Positions 1 through 8,516 of a stretch of 64,000 bases of DNA are shown here, piece after piece. Origin of the DNA: WHTK01 sp963711035 (GTDB lineage: Bacteria > Chloroflexota > Dehalococcoidia > DSTF01 > WHTK01); the NCBI GenBank assembly GCA_963711035.1, contig CAVQCN010000003.1, positions 682,001 to 746,000 on the forward strand, written 5' to 3'. How positions within the stretch are numbered: the stretch's first letter is position 1; each line of letters starts with the position of its first letter. The notes under the pieces are model-generated. The model had not been told where the DNA came from. It worked only from the letters and a program-made list of their open reading frames with translations, and searched no databases. Both the position numbers and the translations under genes were made by a program.

Positions 1-435
1 GAGCTGGGGCGTGAGCCGACAGCGGCCGAGATCGCGGAGCGCATGGGTGTCGCGCCTGAAGCGGTCGAGCAGCTGCAGGAGGCGCTGGCCCGCCAGCCGA
101 TCTCGCTGGAGCAGCCGCTGGGCCAGGAGGGCGACGGTAAGCTGGAGGACGTCATCGAGCAGGTGATGGCCTCGCCCATCGAAGAGGCGACAGCAGAGCT
201 GCTCAAGGACGACCTCTCGACGGCGCTACGCGTCCTGCCGCCCCGCGAGCGCGAGATCATCAGCCTGCGTTATGGTCTGCAGGACCACAAGCAGCGCACG
301 CTGGAGGAGGTCGGGCGCCACTTTAACCTGACGCGCGAGCGCGTGCGCCAGATTGAGGCGCGGGCGCTGGCCCTGCTGCGCGAGTCGCCCGAGATGCGCT
401 CGCTGCTGGAGTACCTGCACAACGGGGAAAATTAA
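1..435 (+). CDS. rpoD: Primary sigma-70 factor, C-terminal part (gene cut by window start)
   Basis: RNA polymerase sigma subunit that directs promoter recognition. The frame is open to the first base of the window, so the N-terminus lies outside. The visible 144 residues start in region 3 (LGREPTAAEIAERMGV), then a loop rich in Glu and Gly, then region 4 with LPPREREIISLRYGL (4.1) and TLEEVGRHFNLTRERVRQIE (4.2, the helix-turn-helix contacting the -35 element). The protein ends LLEYLHNGEN, a normal end for group 1/2 sigma factors. Region 1.1 is not visible, so a primary-like alternative sigma cannot be excluded. A 28-bp palindrome follows 42 bases after the stop. Confidence 0.95.
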   Translation, partial: ELGREPTAAEIAERMGVAPEAVEQLQEALARQPISLEQPLGQEGDGKLEDVIEQVMASPIEEATAELLKDDLSTALRVLPPREREIISLRYGLQDHKQRTLEEVGRHFNLTRERVRQIEARALALLRESPEMRSLLEYLHNGEN

Positions 436-476
436 CGCGTAGCGTCGATGCAGGCGTGTCGCGGACTCAGGTAAGC

Positions 477-504
477 GAACGGCCGGTCAATTGACCGGCC
501 GTTC
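477..504. terminator. Perfect 28-bp palindrome after the sigma gene
   Basis: The arms GAACGGCCGGTCAA and TTGACCGGCCGTTC are perfect complements. It lies between the sigma factor stop and the marC start and is followed by TGATCA rather than a T-run. It could be a terminator of the sigma gene without a U-tract, or a palindromic binding site for the downstream gene. Confidence 0.5.
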
Positions 505-533
505 TGATCAGGGGCAGAGCAGGCGCGAGAAGC

Positions 534-1145
534 ATGGGGCAGGCGTTCGTCGCGTTTTTCGCGATCATCGATCCGCTGGGGAACATCCTTGTTTTCCATC
601 TGTTCACCGAGCACTTCGCGTTCCGGCAGAAGCTGCTGGCAGCCGCGATCGCCGTCACAGCGTCGTTCCTCATGCTGCTGGCATTCGCGCTGGCAGGCGC
701 GAAGGTGCTCGACTTCCTGACGATCTCGCCGGAAAGCTTCCAGGTGGCGGCCGGACTGCTCCTGCTGCCGCCGGCCTACCGTCTCGTCACCGAGGGCCAG
801 CCGGCGCGCGAGGACGAGCGGGACGCCAGCGGGCCACTCGACTTCGCCCTGGTGCCACTGGCAACGCCGCTCATCGCGGGCCCCGGCGCCCTCGCGGCGA
901 CGACGTCGTTCAGCGACCAGGTGGGCCGCGGCAACACGTTGGCAGCGGTTGCGCTCGTGCTGGCGATCACGCTGGTCGCGTTCGTGACTGCGGAGCAGGT
1001 TTTTCGGCTGCTCGGCGCGGCGTTCTTGCGCCTGATGTCGCGCATCGTCGGCATCCTACTCTTCGCCATCGCGGTCGATTTCGTGCTCGACGGCCTGGGC
1101 ACGTTCATCGACGCGCACAACCTGGCGATGATGGCATTTCGCTAG
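534..1145 (+). CDS. MarC family integral membrane protein
   Basis: A 203-residue polytopic membrane protein of the MarC/UPF0056 family. The family signature near the N-terminus, FFAIIDPLGNILVF, is present, and about six hydrophobic segments are spaced as in family members of about 200 residues. Members were once linked to multiple antibiotic resistance, but no transport substrate is established. The charged loop after segment three (about residues 88-100, REDERDASG) is hydrophilic. The gene stands alone between the sigma factor and a convergent secreted protein gene, whose 3' end is 7 bases away. Confidence 0.85.
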   Translation: MGQAFVAFFAIIDPLGNILVFHLFTEHFAFRQKLLAAAIAVTASFLMLLAFALAGAKVLDFLTISPESFQVAAGLLLLPPAYRLVTEGQPAREDERDASGPLDFALVPLATPLIAGPGALAATTSFSDQVGRGNTLAAVALVLAITLVAFVTAEQVFRLLGAAFLRLMSRIVGILLFAIAVDFVLDGLGTFIDAHNLAMMAFR

Positions 1146-1152
1146 AATCGCG

Positions 1153-1746
1153 TCAGTAGTCGACCCAGGCGGCCGTAATGGAGTGAACCTCGGCCTGCCA
1201 ACTGACCTTCTCGATCGTGACTTCGCAGACGCCGGCCTGATCGCCGCACACCTGGTCGATACCTGCTTCGGAGAGATCGAGGTGGTCGTGGCCGCAGCCT
1301 GGGCAGCTGTCCTGGCGGATGCCGACGATACAGCCTGCCGGACCGCAGACACGCAGGCTGGTGCCGCAGGGCCAGGAGCCCTCGTCGACGGGACTGACGG
1401 CGATGATCGTGGCGTTAGTCGAGGCGTAGGTCTGGCCGGTACAACCCATTGTCTGGCCGTCATACGTGACGCCGTAATGCGTGACGATGCCGTTGGACGG
1501 CGGCGAAGCGCTTACCACCTGCGGCAGCATCACATTCGTGACGATGTTCTGCACATGAAGCACCGGCACGGGACGGGCCGCCGCCGCGGTCGATGTCAGG
1601 TGCTGATGGGCTGCCTGGTGATGGGGTGAAATCGTGTTACTGAAGTTCGCGAGTCTGGTGCTGCTGATTCCTCCTCCTGCCAGGAGAGCTAGGGCCAGGA
1701 ACCCGATACCCACAAAGCCGCGGGTTTCTGGCCTTCTCCAAATCAG
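1153..1746 (-). CDS. Secreted double-psi beta-barrel (RlpA/barwin-like) protein, probable CTG start
   Basis: A 197-residue exported protein. From a CTG at 1746-1744 the N-terminus reads MIWRRPETRGFVGIGFLALA, a good signal sequence with positive residues before the hydrophobic core. A GTG at 1713 would begin inside that core and lose the charges. GGAGGT lies 6 bases before the CTG. The mature part has THYGVTYDGQTMGC, then WPCGTSLRVCG, then DSCPGCGHDHLDLSEAGID, the pattern of RlpA/expansin-like double-psi barrels; the closing HxDLS motif is intact and there are eight or more Cys, probably in disulfides. The likely role is in the cell envelope, perhaps binding or cutting glycan, but the substrate is unknown. 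Confidence 0.75.
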   Translation of the reverse strand: MIWRRPETRGFVGIGFLALALLAGGGISSTRLANFSNTISPHHQAAHQHLTSTAAAARPVPVLHVQNIVTNVMLPQVVSASPPSNGIVTHYGVTYDGQTMGCTGQTYASTNATIIAVSPVDEGSWPCGTSLRVCGPAGCIVGIRQDSCPGCGHDHLDLSEAGIDQVCGDQAGVCEVTIEKVSWQAEVHSITAAWVDY

Positions 1747-1766
1747 GTAGTGACCTCCGTGGTCAT
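1743..1766 (-). CDS. Possible 7-codon leader peptide MTTEVTT upstream of the DPBB gene
   Basis: An ATG at 1766 lies 6 bases after a perfect AGGAGG (1778-1773 on the minus strand) and encodes MTTEVTT followed by TGA. The TGA overlaps the proposed CTG start of the next gene in a CTGA arrangement, like the usual ATGA/GTGA coupling. It could be a leader peptide that couples translation. Alternatively a one-base frameshift separates this ATG from the main gene, which would then start here. Confidence 0.35.
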   Translation of the reverse strand: MTTEVTT

Positions 1767-1943
1767 TCGAGACCTCCTGAGTTGGCGCAAACGCTGCTTT
1801 TTCTGGCGGGAGGCCAGACGTAGCGGGGGATCGTCTGCCAAATGCGTAGTCGAGAACGTCGATAACTGTAACCGCATCGCGCGCTTAGGGGAAGCTTCGT
1901 TGGCACGCGGGCGCGTCAGGAATCTGTCAGAACCGTCTGCGAA

Positions 1944-2753
1944 GTGCCGATCGATAATGGATACGTGAGCGAAGACGGCTTTTTCGACCGCGATTCGATG
2001 GCCCGCCGTGTGCACCGCGAGGGCGTCATCCTGCTCGGCGGCGGCAGGGCGCTGCTCATGCAGATCGCGCACCCGCTGGTCGCCCGCGGCGTCGCCGAGC
2101 ACAGCTCCTTCGCCACGCGTCGCGGCGACCGTCTGCTGCGCACGCTGCGTCCCATGCTCGCCATGGTCTTTGGCACGCGCGGGCAGGCGCTGGCGGCAGC
2201 TGCATCGGTCAATCGCGTCCACGAGGTTGTCAAAGGCCCCGGTTACCGGGCTGCCGACCCCGACCTGCTGCTCTGGGTCCACGCCACGCTGATCGATACC
2301 GCGGTTTTCATGTACGAGCGCTTCGTGCGACCGCTAACGCCGGCCGAAGCCGTTGCCTACTACGAGGACATGAAGCGCATCGGCCATCTGCTGCAGATTC
2401 CGGAGGGGACGATGCCGGAGACGCTGGCAGGGCTGCAGGACTACGTCTGCCACATGAACGGCTCGCTGCAGGTCACGGACCAGGCCCGTGCTATCACGAG
2501 GCAGATATTCAAGCCGATGGCGGGCCTCGGGCCGGCGATGCTGCTGACGCGCCAGCTCACCGCCGGCCTGCTGGCGTCGCCGCTGCGTTGTCAGTTCGAC
2601 ATGAGCTGGGGGCCAATGCGGGAGGCGCAGCTGCGCGCTCTCGAGGAGCTGAGCCGGCGAGGCCTGCTGCATCTGCCACTGACGTTGCGAGGCACTCCGA
2701 GCCTGCTTCTGCCGCCTGGCGCCAGCCTCAGTACAGCGGGCGTTCCTGCTTAA
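1944..2753 (+). CDS. MpaB-family (DUF2236) protein
   Basis: A 269-residue protein of the DUF2236/oxygenase MpaB family. The N-terminal family block ARRVHREGVILLGGGRALLM followed by QIAHPLVARGVAEHS is clear, as are the later LLLWVHATLIDTAVFMYERF and RPLTPAEAVAYYEDMKRIG segments. One member, fungal MpaB, cleaves a polyprenyl chain, and latex-clearing enzymes are distant relatives that use haem. The substrate here is unknown. GTG at 1944 is taken as the start; a GTG at 1965 (MSEDGFFDRDSM...) is equally possible. It precedes glgX by 27 bases and may share its transcript. Confidence 0.8.
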   Translation: MPIDNGYVSEDGFFDRDSMARRVHREGVILLGGGRALLMQIAHPLVARGVAEHSSFATRRGDRLLRTLRPMLAMVFGTRGQALAAAASVNRVHEVVKGPGYRAADPDLLLWVHATLIDTAVFMYERFVRPLTPAEAVAYYEDMKRIGHLLQIPEGTMPETLAGLQDYVCHMNGSLQVTDQARAITRQIFKPMAGLGPAMLLTRQLTAGLLASPLRCQFDMSWGPMREAQLRALEELSRRGLLHLPLTLRGTPSLLLPPGASLSTAGVPA

Positions 2754-2780
2754 CCCTCGATCTGACGATAATCAGGCGAG

Positions 2781-4940
2781 ATGCCTGATCGAATCCGCCT
2801 TGCGCTGCCCGGACAGCCGTTCCCGCTCGGTTCCTACTGGGACGGGGACGGAGTCAACTTCGCCGTGTACTCGGAAACGGCCGAGGCGATGTACCTTTGT
2901 CTCTTCGACCAGGTGAGCCTGGCGGAGACGGAACGTGTGCCGTTGACCCAGAAGGACGGCCACGTCTGGCATAACTACTTGCCAGGCCTGCAGCCCGGTC
3001 AGCTCTACGGTTATCGCGCCGACGGTCCCTACCGCCCGCAGGAGGGCCTGCGCTTCAACGTCAACAAATTGCTCGTCGACCCGTATGCGCGCTGCATCGT
3101 CGGCGACGTCGACTGGAAGGCGCCGGTATGGGGCTACACGCCCGGCGGCTCCGACGCCGACCTCACCTTCGACGCGCGCGACGACGCGGACGGCGTACCA
3201 AAGTGCATGGTGATCGACGAGACGTTCGACTGGCAGCACGACCGCCACCCTCATACGCCCTGGTACCGCAGCGTGATCTATGAGGCGCACGTCAAGGGCG
3301 CGACAGCCAACCACCCAGAGGTGCCGCTGCCACTGCGCGGCACGTATCGCGGCCTGGCCTCCGAGCCCATGCTGCGCCACCTCAAGCGACTCGGCATCAC
3401 GGCGATTGAGCTGCTGCCCGTGCACAGCCACGTGGACGCCAAGTTCCTGTGTGACCGCGGCCTCTCGAATTACTGGGGCTACGACACGCTGAACTTCTTC
3501 GCGCCGGAGGGGCGTTACTGCAGCCGCGGCGATCGCGGCGATCAGATCACCGAGTTCAAGGAGATGGTGCGGACTTTCCATAACAACGGCATCGAGGTGA
3601 TTCTCGACGTCGTCTACAACCATACGGTGGAAGCAGACCATCTCGGCCCGACCCTGTCGCTGCGTGGCCTGGACAACCAGACCTACTACCGCCTCAAGCA
3701 GGGCGAAGAACGCTACTACACGGACTATACGGGCACCGGCAACACGCTGAACGTGCGCCACCGCCAGTCTCTGATGCTGATCATGGACAGCCTGCGCTAC
3801 TGGGTGCAGGAGATGCACGTCGATGGCTTTCGCTTCGACCTGGCAGCATCGCTGGCGCGGGAGCTGCATGAGGTGAGCAAGCTCTCGTCCTTCTTCGACA
3901 TCATCCATCAGGACCCCGTGATCTCCCGCGTCAAATTGATCGCCGAGCCGTGGGACGTCGGCGAGGGCGGCTACCAGGTGGGCAACTTTCCGGTTTTGTG
4001 GACGGAGTGGAACGGTCGCTTTCGCGACGCGGTGAGGCGCTTCTGGCGCGGCGACGAGAGCACCACGCGCGAGCTGGCCTACCGTCTCACCGGCAGTAGC
4101 GACCTCTATGACCGCGACGGCCGCCGGCCGCACGCCAGCATCAACTTCGTCACGGCGCATGACGGCTTCACGCTGCAGGATCTGGTCAGCTACAGCCACA
4201 AGCACAACGAGGCGAACGGCGAAAACAACCGCGACGGTATGGACGAGAACCTGTCGTGGAACTTCGGCGTCGAAGGCGAGACGGACGATCCGGACGTCAT
4301 CGAGATGCGGGATCGGCAGAAGCGCAGCCTCATGGCGACCCTGCTGCTCTCGCAGGGCGTGCCCATGATCTGCGCCGGCGATGAGCTGAGCCGCAGCCAG
4401 GAGGGCAACAACAACGCCTACGCTCAGGACAACGACATGAGCTGGCTCGATTGGGACCTGGACGACCGCCGCGGCCGCTTTCTCAGCTTTGTCGTGCGGC
4501 TGCTGCAGGAGCGCCAGAGCCACCCCTCGCTGCAGCGGCGCAGCTTCTTCCTGGGCCGGCCGATCCGCGGCTCTGAGATCAAGGACGTGACGTGGCTGCG
4601 TCCCGACGGCCAGGAGATGGACGACATCGAGTGGTCGACGGTGTGGATCCGCTGTTTCGGCATGCGCATGGACGGCAACATCAACGACGTCGACGATCTG
4701 GGCAACCTGCTGCACGACGATGTCCTGCTGCTGCTGCTCAACGCTGATCAGTCGAACATCGACTTCACGCTGCCCTCGAAAGCGCACGAGGGGCCGTGGT
4801 CGCTGGTGCTGGACACAGCACGACCGGCCGTGCTGACCGACGCGGAAACGTTCGCGGCCGGTGAGACGTACCGGCTCGAAGGGCGCTCGCTGGCGCTGCT
4901 GCGGACGCCGACGGCGCGGCTACCAGTCGGGACGGAGTAA
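2781..4940 (+). CDS. glgX: Glycogen debranching enzyme GlgX
   Basis: A 719-residue GH13 enzyme that hydrolyses alpha-1,6 branches of phosphorylase-limited glycogen. An N-terminal CBM48-type domain (GSYWDGDGVNFAVYSE) precedes the barrel. The catalytic residues are D353 in VDGFRFDLAASL, E389 in LIAEPWDVGEGGYQVG and D461 in TAHDGFTLQDLVSY, spaced as in E. coli GlgX. The length is normal, although the 3' end overlaps the convergent glgB gene by 21 bases. It belongs with glgB on the opposite strand in glycogen turnover. No glgA, glgC or glgP is in the window. Confidence 0.95.
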   Translation: MPDRIRLALPGQPFPLGSYWDGDGVNFAVYSETAEAMYLCLFDQVSLAETERVPLTQKDGHVWHNYLPGLQPGQLYGYRADGPYRPQEGLRFNVNKLLVDPYARCIVGDVDWKAPVWGYTPGGSDADLTFDARDDADGVPKCMVIDETFDWQHDRHPHTPWYRSVIYEAHVKGATANHPEVPLPLRGTYRGLASEPMLRHLKRLGITAIELLPVHSHVDAKFLCDRGLSNYWGYDTLNFFAPEGRYCSRGDRGDQITEFKEMVRTFHNNGIEVILDVVYNHTVEADHLGPTLSLRGLDNQTYYRLKQGEERYYTDYTGTGNTLNVRHRQSLMLIMDSLRYWVQEMHVDGFRFDLAASLARELHEVSKLSSFFDIIHQDPVISRVKLIAEPWDVGEGGYQVGNFPVLWTEWNGRFRDAVRRFWRGDESTTRELAYRLTGSSDLYDRDGRRPHASINFVTAHDGFTLQDLVSYSHKHNEANGENNRDGMDENLSWNFGVEGETDDPDVIEMRDRQKRSLMATLLLSQGVPMICAGDELSRSQEGNNNAYAQDNDMSWLDWDLDDRRGRFLSFVVRLLQERQSHPSLQRRSFFLGRPIRGSEIKDVTWLRPDGQEMDDIEWSTVWIRCFGMRMDGNINDVDDLGNLLHDDVLLLLLNADQSNIDFTLPSKAHEGPWSLVLDTARPAVLTDAETFAAGETYRLEGRSLALLRTPTARLPVGTE

Positions 4941-6809
4941 CAGCACCCCAAGCGGAGGCAGGTTCACCGAGATCGAGTGCGGCTGGCCGTTGTACTCGGT
5001 TGGCTCCGCCTGCACGACGCCCATGCTGCCGGCGTGGCTGCCACCGTAGGCGCCGTCGTCGCTGTTCAGCAGGACGAGCCATTGACCGCCAACGGGCACG
5101 CCAATGCGGTAGTCGTAGCGCGGCACCGGCGTGAAGTTGCAGACGACGGCGACATCGCGGGCGCTGCTCTCGACGGCGCGTCGCAGGAAGGCGATGACGC
5201 TCGACTCGGCGTCTTCGGCGTTGAGCCACCAGAAGCCGTGGTAATCGCAATCGCCTTCGCTGAGGGCCGGCTCCTGGCGGTAGTGCATGTTGAGGTCGGA
5301 GAGCAGCTTCTGGATGCCGCTGTGGCGCTCGTACTGCGCCAGGTGCCAGTCGAGGCTGGCCTCGTGGTACCACTCGCTCCACTGCGCGAACTCGGAGCCC
5401 ATGAAGAGCAGCTTCTTGCCCGGCTGACCGTACATGTAGGCGTAGAGCAGGCGGAGGTTGGCGAATTTCTGCCAGTCGTCGCCCGGCATCTTGTTGATCA
5501 GCGAGCCCTTGCCGTGCACGACCTCGTCGTGCGAGAGAGGAAGGACGAAATTCTCGTTGTAGGTGTAGAGGGCGCGGAAGGTGAGCTCGTGGTGGTGATA
5601 GCGGCGGTAGATTGGCTCGCGTTGCATGTACTGCAGCGTGTCGTGCATCCAGCCCATGTCCCACTTGTAGGTGAAGCCGAGGCCACCGACGTAGACGGGC
5701 TTGGAGACCATGGGCCAGGCCGTCGATTCTTCCGCGATCATGACGATGCCCTCGAACTCGCGATGCATGTCCTCGTTGAGGCGGCGCAGCAGCTCGATGG
5801 CCTCCAGGTTCTCACGGCCGCCGTACTTGTTGGGTACCCAGTCACCCGCCTTGCGCGAGTAGTCCAGGTAGATCATCGATGCGACGGCATCGACGCGGAT
5901 GCCGTCGACGTGATAGCGGTCCAGCCAGAAGGCGGCGCTGCTCAGGAGGAAGCTGCGCACCTCGTTGCGGCTGTAGTTGAAGACGTACGAGCCCCAGTCC
6001 GGGTGAAAGCCCTGCTGCGGCGAAGCGTGCTCGTAGAGGTGGCTGCCGTCAAAGTTGCCCAGGCCGTGCTCGTCCGTCGCGAAGTGTGACGGCACCCAGT
6101 CGAACAGCACGCCAATGCCGTTCTGGTGCAGGTAATCGATCAGGTACATGAGGTCCTGCGGCGAGCCGTAGCGGCTGGTCGGCGCGAAGTAGCCCGTGGT
6201 CTGATAACCCCAGGAGCCATAGAAGGGATGCTCCATGACGGGCAGGAACTCGACGTGGGTGAAACCGAGGCGCTTCACGTATTCGGTCAGGGGCTCCGCC
6301 AGCTCTCGGTAGCTGAAGTAGCGCTCTTCGCCGTCCTCGAGGATGCGGCGCCAGGAGCCAATGTGCACCTCATAGATCGAGATCGGCGCGCTCATCGCCT
6401 GGCGCTGCGCACGCTCCTTCATCCAGCTGGCGTCATGCCACTCGTAGCTCAGGTCCCAGACGCGGGAGGCGGTGCGCGGCGCCTCCTCGGCCGTGAAAGC
6501 AAAGGGGTCTGCCTTCTGCACGCTGTAGCCGCCGTAGCGTGAGCGCACGTGGTACTTGTACAGCGTGCCGACCGGTAGGTCCGCAATGAAACCTTCCCAA
6601 ATGCCGGAGCTGGCGCGAGCCTTGAGGACGTTCTCTCCCGCCTGCCACTTATTGAAGTCGCCGACGACTGAGACGGCCTCGGCGTCGGGCGCCCAGACGG
6701 CGAAATAGACGCCGTCACGGTCGCCGAGGCGCGTTGGGTGTGCGCCCAGCTTCTCGTAGAGGCGGAGGTTGGTGCCCTCGTTAAAGAGATAAATGTCCTG
6801 GTCGTTCAC
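4920..6809 (-). CDS. glgB: 1,4-alpha-glucan branching enzyme GlgB
   Basis: A 629-residue branching enzyme that transfers alpha-1,4 chains to make alpha-1,6 branches in glycogen. The CBM48 domain (GVYFAVWAPDAEAVSVVGDF) is followed by a GH13 barrel with nucleophile D307 in VDGIRVDAVASM, acid/base E360 in MIAEES, and LSHDEVVHGKGS as the third carboxylate region. The 53-residue spacing between nucleophile and acid matches E. coli GlgB. The long N1 domain of some branching enzymes is absent, giving the short form. Start ATG 6809. The last 21 bases overlap the end of glgX. Confidence 0.95.
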   Translation of the reverse strand: MNDQDIYLFNEGTNLRLYEKLGAHPTRLGDRDGVYFAVWAPDAEAVSVVGDFNKWQAGENVLKARASSGIWEGFIADLPVGTLYKYHVRSRYGGYSVQKADPFAFTAEEAPRTASRVWDLSYEWHDASWMKERAQRQAMSAPISIYEVHIGSWRRILEDGEERYFSYRELAEPLTEYVKRLGFTHVEFLPVMEHPFYGSWGYQTTGYFAPTSRYGSPQDLMYLIDYLHQNGIGVLFDWVPSHFATDEHGLGNFDGSHLYEHASPQQGFHPDWGSYVFNYSRNEVRSFLLSSAAFWLDRYHVDGIRVDAVASMIYLDYSRKAGDWVPNKYGGRENLEAIELLRRLNEDMHREFEGIVMIAEESTAWPMVSKPVYVGGLGFTYKWDMGWMHDTLQYMQREPIYRRYHHHELTFRALYTYNENFVLPLSHDEVVHGKGSLINKMPGDDWQKFANLRLLYAYMYGQPGKKLLFMGSEFAQWSEWYHEASLDWHLAQYERHSGIQKLLSDLNMHYRQEPALSEGDCDYHGFWWLNAEDAESSVIAFLRRAVESSARDVAVVCNFTPVPRYDYRIGVPVGGQWLVLLNSDDGAYGGSHAGSMGVVQAEPTEYNGQPHSISVNLPPLGVLLLRPDW

Positions 6810-6952
6810 AAAGCACCCCGCTCCTAGCCGATCGGGCTTTTCTCAAGCCTAGGGGCTTTCTACCGATGCCGTCGAGGCCAGATTTTCTGCGCCAAACGCA
6901 TGTAACTTCGATTATCGGTGTCGGCCGGCGGGATGGGAAATCGGGGAGGGCC

Positions 6953-8365
6953 CTAGTCGTTCACGTGCCACTGCGCCGGAGCGATCAGCGCATCTGCTTC
7001 GGCAGGGCCCCAACTGCCCGCATCGTAGAAGGCGACCGGCGGCGGCGAGGCGAGCACCGGTTGCAGCACTTCCCAGGCGCGCTCGATGCTGTCGTCGCGC
7101 ACGAACATCGTCGAATCACCGTCTAGCGCCTCGTTGAGCAGTCGCTCGTAGGCGTCGGCGGAGCCTTCCTCCGGATCGCTGTAAGAGAACGTCATCTGCG
7201 CCTGGCGGGCGAGCAGCTGCGGTCCCGGCACCTTGGCGACGAAGCTGAGGCAGATGTGCTCGGAGGGCTGGATGCTGATCGTGAGGTGGTTGGGGCGCGG
7301 CTTGACGCTCGTGTTCTCGAAGAACGTGGTCGGTACAGGCTTGAAGGCGACCTCGACCTCTGTCTTGCGCACCGCCAGGCGCTTGCCCGTGCGCAGGAAG
7401 ACAGGTACGCCTGACCAGCGCCAGTTGTTGATCGAGACCTTGAGCGCGGCGTAGGTCTCAGTCTGCGAGTCGTGGTGGACGCCATCCTCGTGGCGGTAGC
7501 CGCGCGCCCCTTCGCCGTCCAGGCTGCCGGCGCAGTACTGGCCGCGGACGACGTTGTCCGGGGTCACCGGCACGACGGCTCGTAGCAGCTTCAGCTTTTC
7601 GTCCCGGATCGCTTCGGCGTGGAACACCGCTGGCGGCTCCATCATGAGCAGAGCGAGGATTTGCAGCACGTGGTTCTGCACGATGTCGCGCAGGGCGCCG
7701 GTCTCCTCGTAGAAGCTGCCGCGCTCGCCGATGCCCTCCGACTCGGCGACCGTGATCTCGATGTGGTCGACGGCGTCGCGATTCCAGAGCCGCTCGAAGA
7801 CGGAGTTGCCGAAGCGCAGCACCATGATGTTCTGCACCGTCTCCTTGCCCAGGTAGTGGTCGATGCGGAAGATCTGATCCTCCTCGAACGCCTCATGGAT
7901 AAGGCGGTTGAGCTTCAGAGCGCTTTCCAAGTCGTGGCCAAAGGGCTTCTCGATTACGATCCGGGCCTGGCGGTTGAGGCCGTGCTGGTGCAGGGATCGG
8001 ATGACCGGCTCGAAGGCCGAAGGCGGCAGCGCCAGGTAGATGAGGCGCTTTTCCTGCGTCGCCTCGCGCACCAGGATGCGGTAGCCGTCTTCGTCCAGCG
8101 TGACGTAGCGGAGGCGCTCCGCGAACTGCCACCAGTCGCTGTCGTCGAAGTCCGCACCGAGCGCCTCCCGCACCGCGTCGTGCGCGAAGCCGGCGAACGA
8201 CTCGTTCGAGCGGGTCCGGCGCGCTGCACCGATGATCTTGCCGCGGCTCGGCAGCTTGCCCTCGAGGTGCAGGCGGAAGAGCGCGGGCGCCAGCTTCGTG
8301 CGCGCCAGGTCGCCCGTTGCGCCGAAGATGATGATGTCCTGCTCTTCCGTGCGTCCAAGGTTCAT
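6953..8365 (-). CDS. zwf: Glucose-6-phosphate 1-dehydrogenase
   Basis: A 470-residue Zwf, which oxidises glucose-6-phosphate to 6-phosphogluconolactone and feeds NADPH production. The nucleotide-binding loop IIFGATGDLARTKLAPALF lies near the N-terminus, and the active-site signature RIDHYLGKETVQN is intact with its His and Lys. The N-terminus starts MNLGRTEEQDI, typical in length. It lies on the same strand as glgB with a 143-base gap, which suggests a carbon-metabolism neighbourhood rather than a tight operon. Gnd and Pgl are not in the window. Confidence 0.95.
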   Translation of the reverse strand: MNLGRTEEQDIIIFGATGDLARTKLAPALFRLHLEGKLPSRGKIIGAARRTRSNESFAGFAHDAVREALGADFDDSDWWQFAERLRYVTLDEDGYRILVREATQEKRLIYLALPPSAFEPVIRSLHQHGLNRQARIVIEKPFGHDLESALKLNRLIHEAFEEDQIFRIDHYLGKETVQNIMVLRFGNSVFERLWNRDAVDHIEITVAESEGIGERGSFYEETGALRDIVQNHVLQILALLMMEPPAVFHAEAIRDEKLKLLRAVVPVTPDNVVRGQYCAGSLDGEGARGYRHEDGVHHDSQTETYAALKVSINNWRWSGVPVFLRTGKRLAVRKTEVEVAFKPVPTTFFENTSVKPRPNHLTISIQPSEHICLSFVAKVPGPQLLARQAQMTFSYSDPEEGSADAYERLLNEALDGDSTMFVRDDSIERAWEVLQPVLASPPPVAFYDAGSWGPAEADALIAPAQWHVND

Positions 8366-8516
8366 GTGGCTCTCTATCCCAGTCTACGCCTGTACCGAAG
8401 GCTGCCGAAAAGACATATCAGTTGTTGTGATCGGGGGGTTGAAAACATTGAGGTTGGTGTCTAAGCTCGCTGCACCAAGATAGGTGCCCGGCAGCAGCGC
8501 GTCACGGGAGGGCATG

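Noticed and set aside
2772..4787. 671-codon open frame antisense to glgX
   Set aside because: It mirrors the codon structure of a clear GH13 gene; the translation is Val/Ala/Asp/His-rich with no motif, as expected of antisense frames in high-GC DNA.
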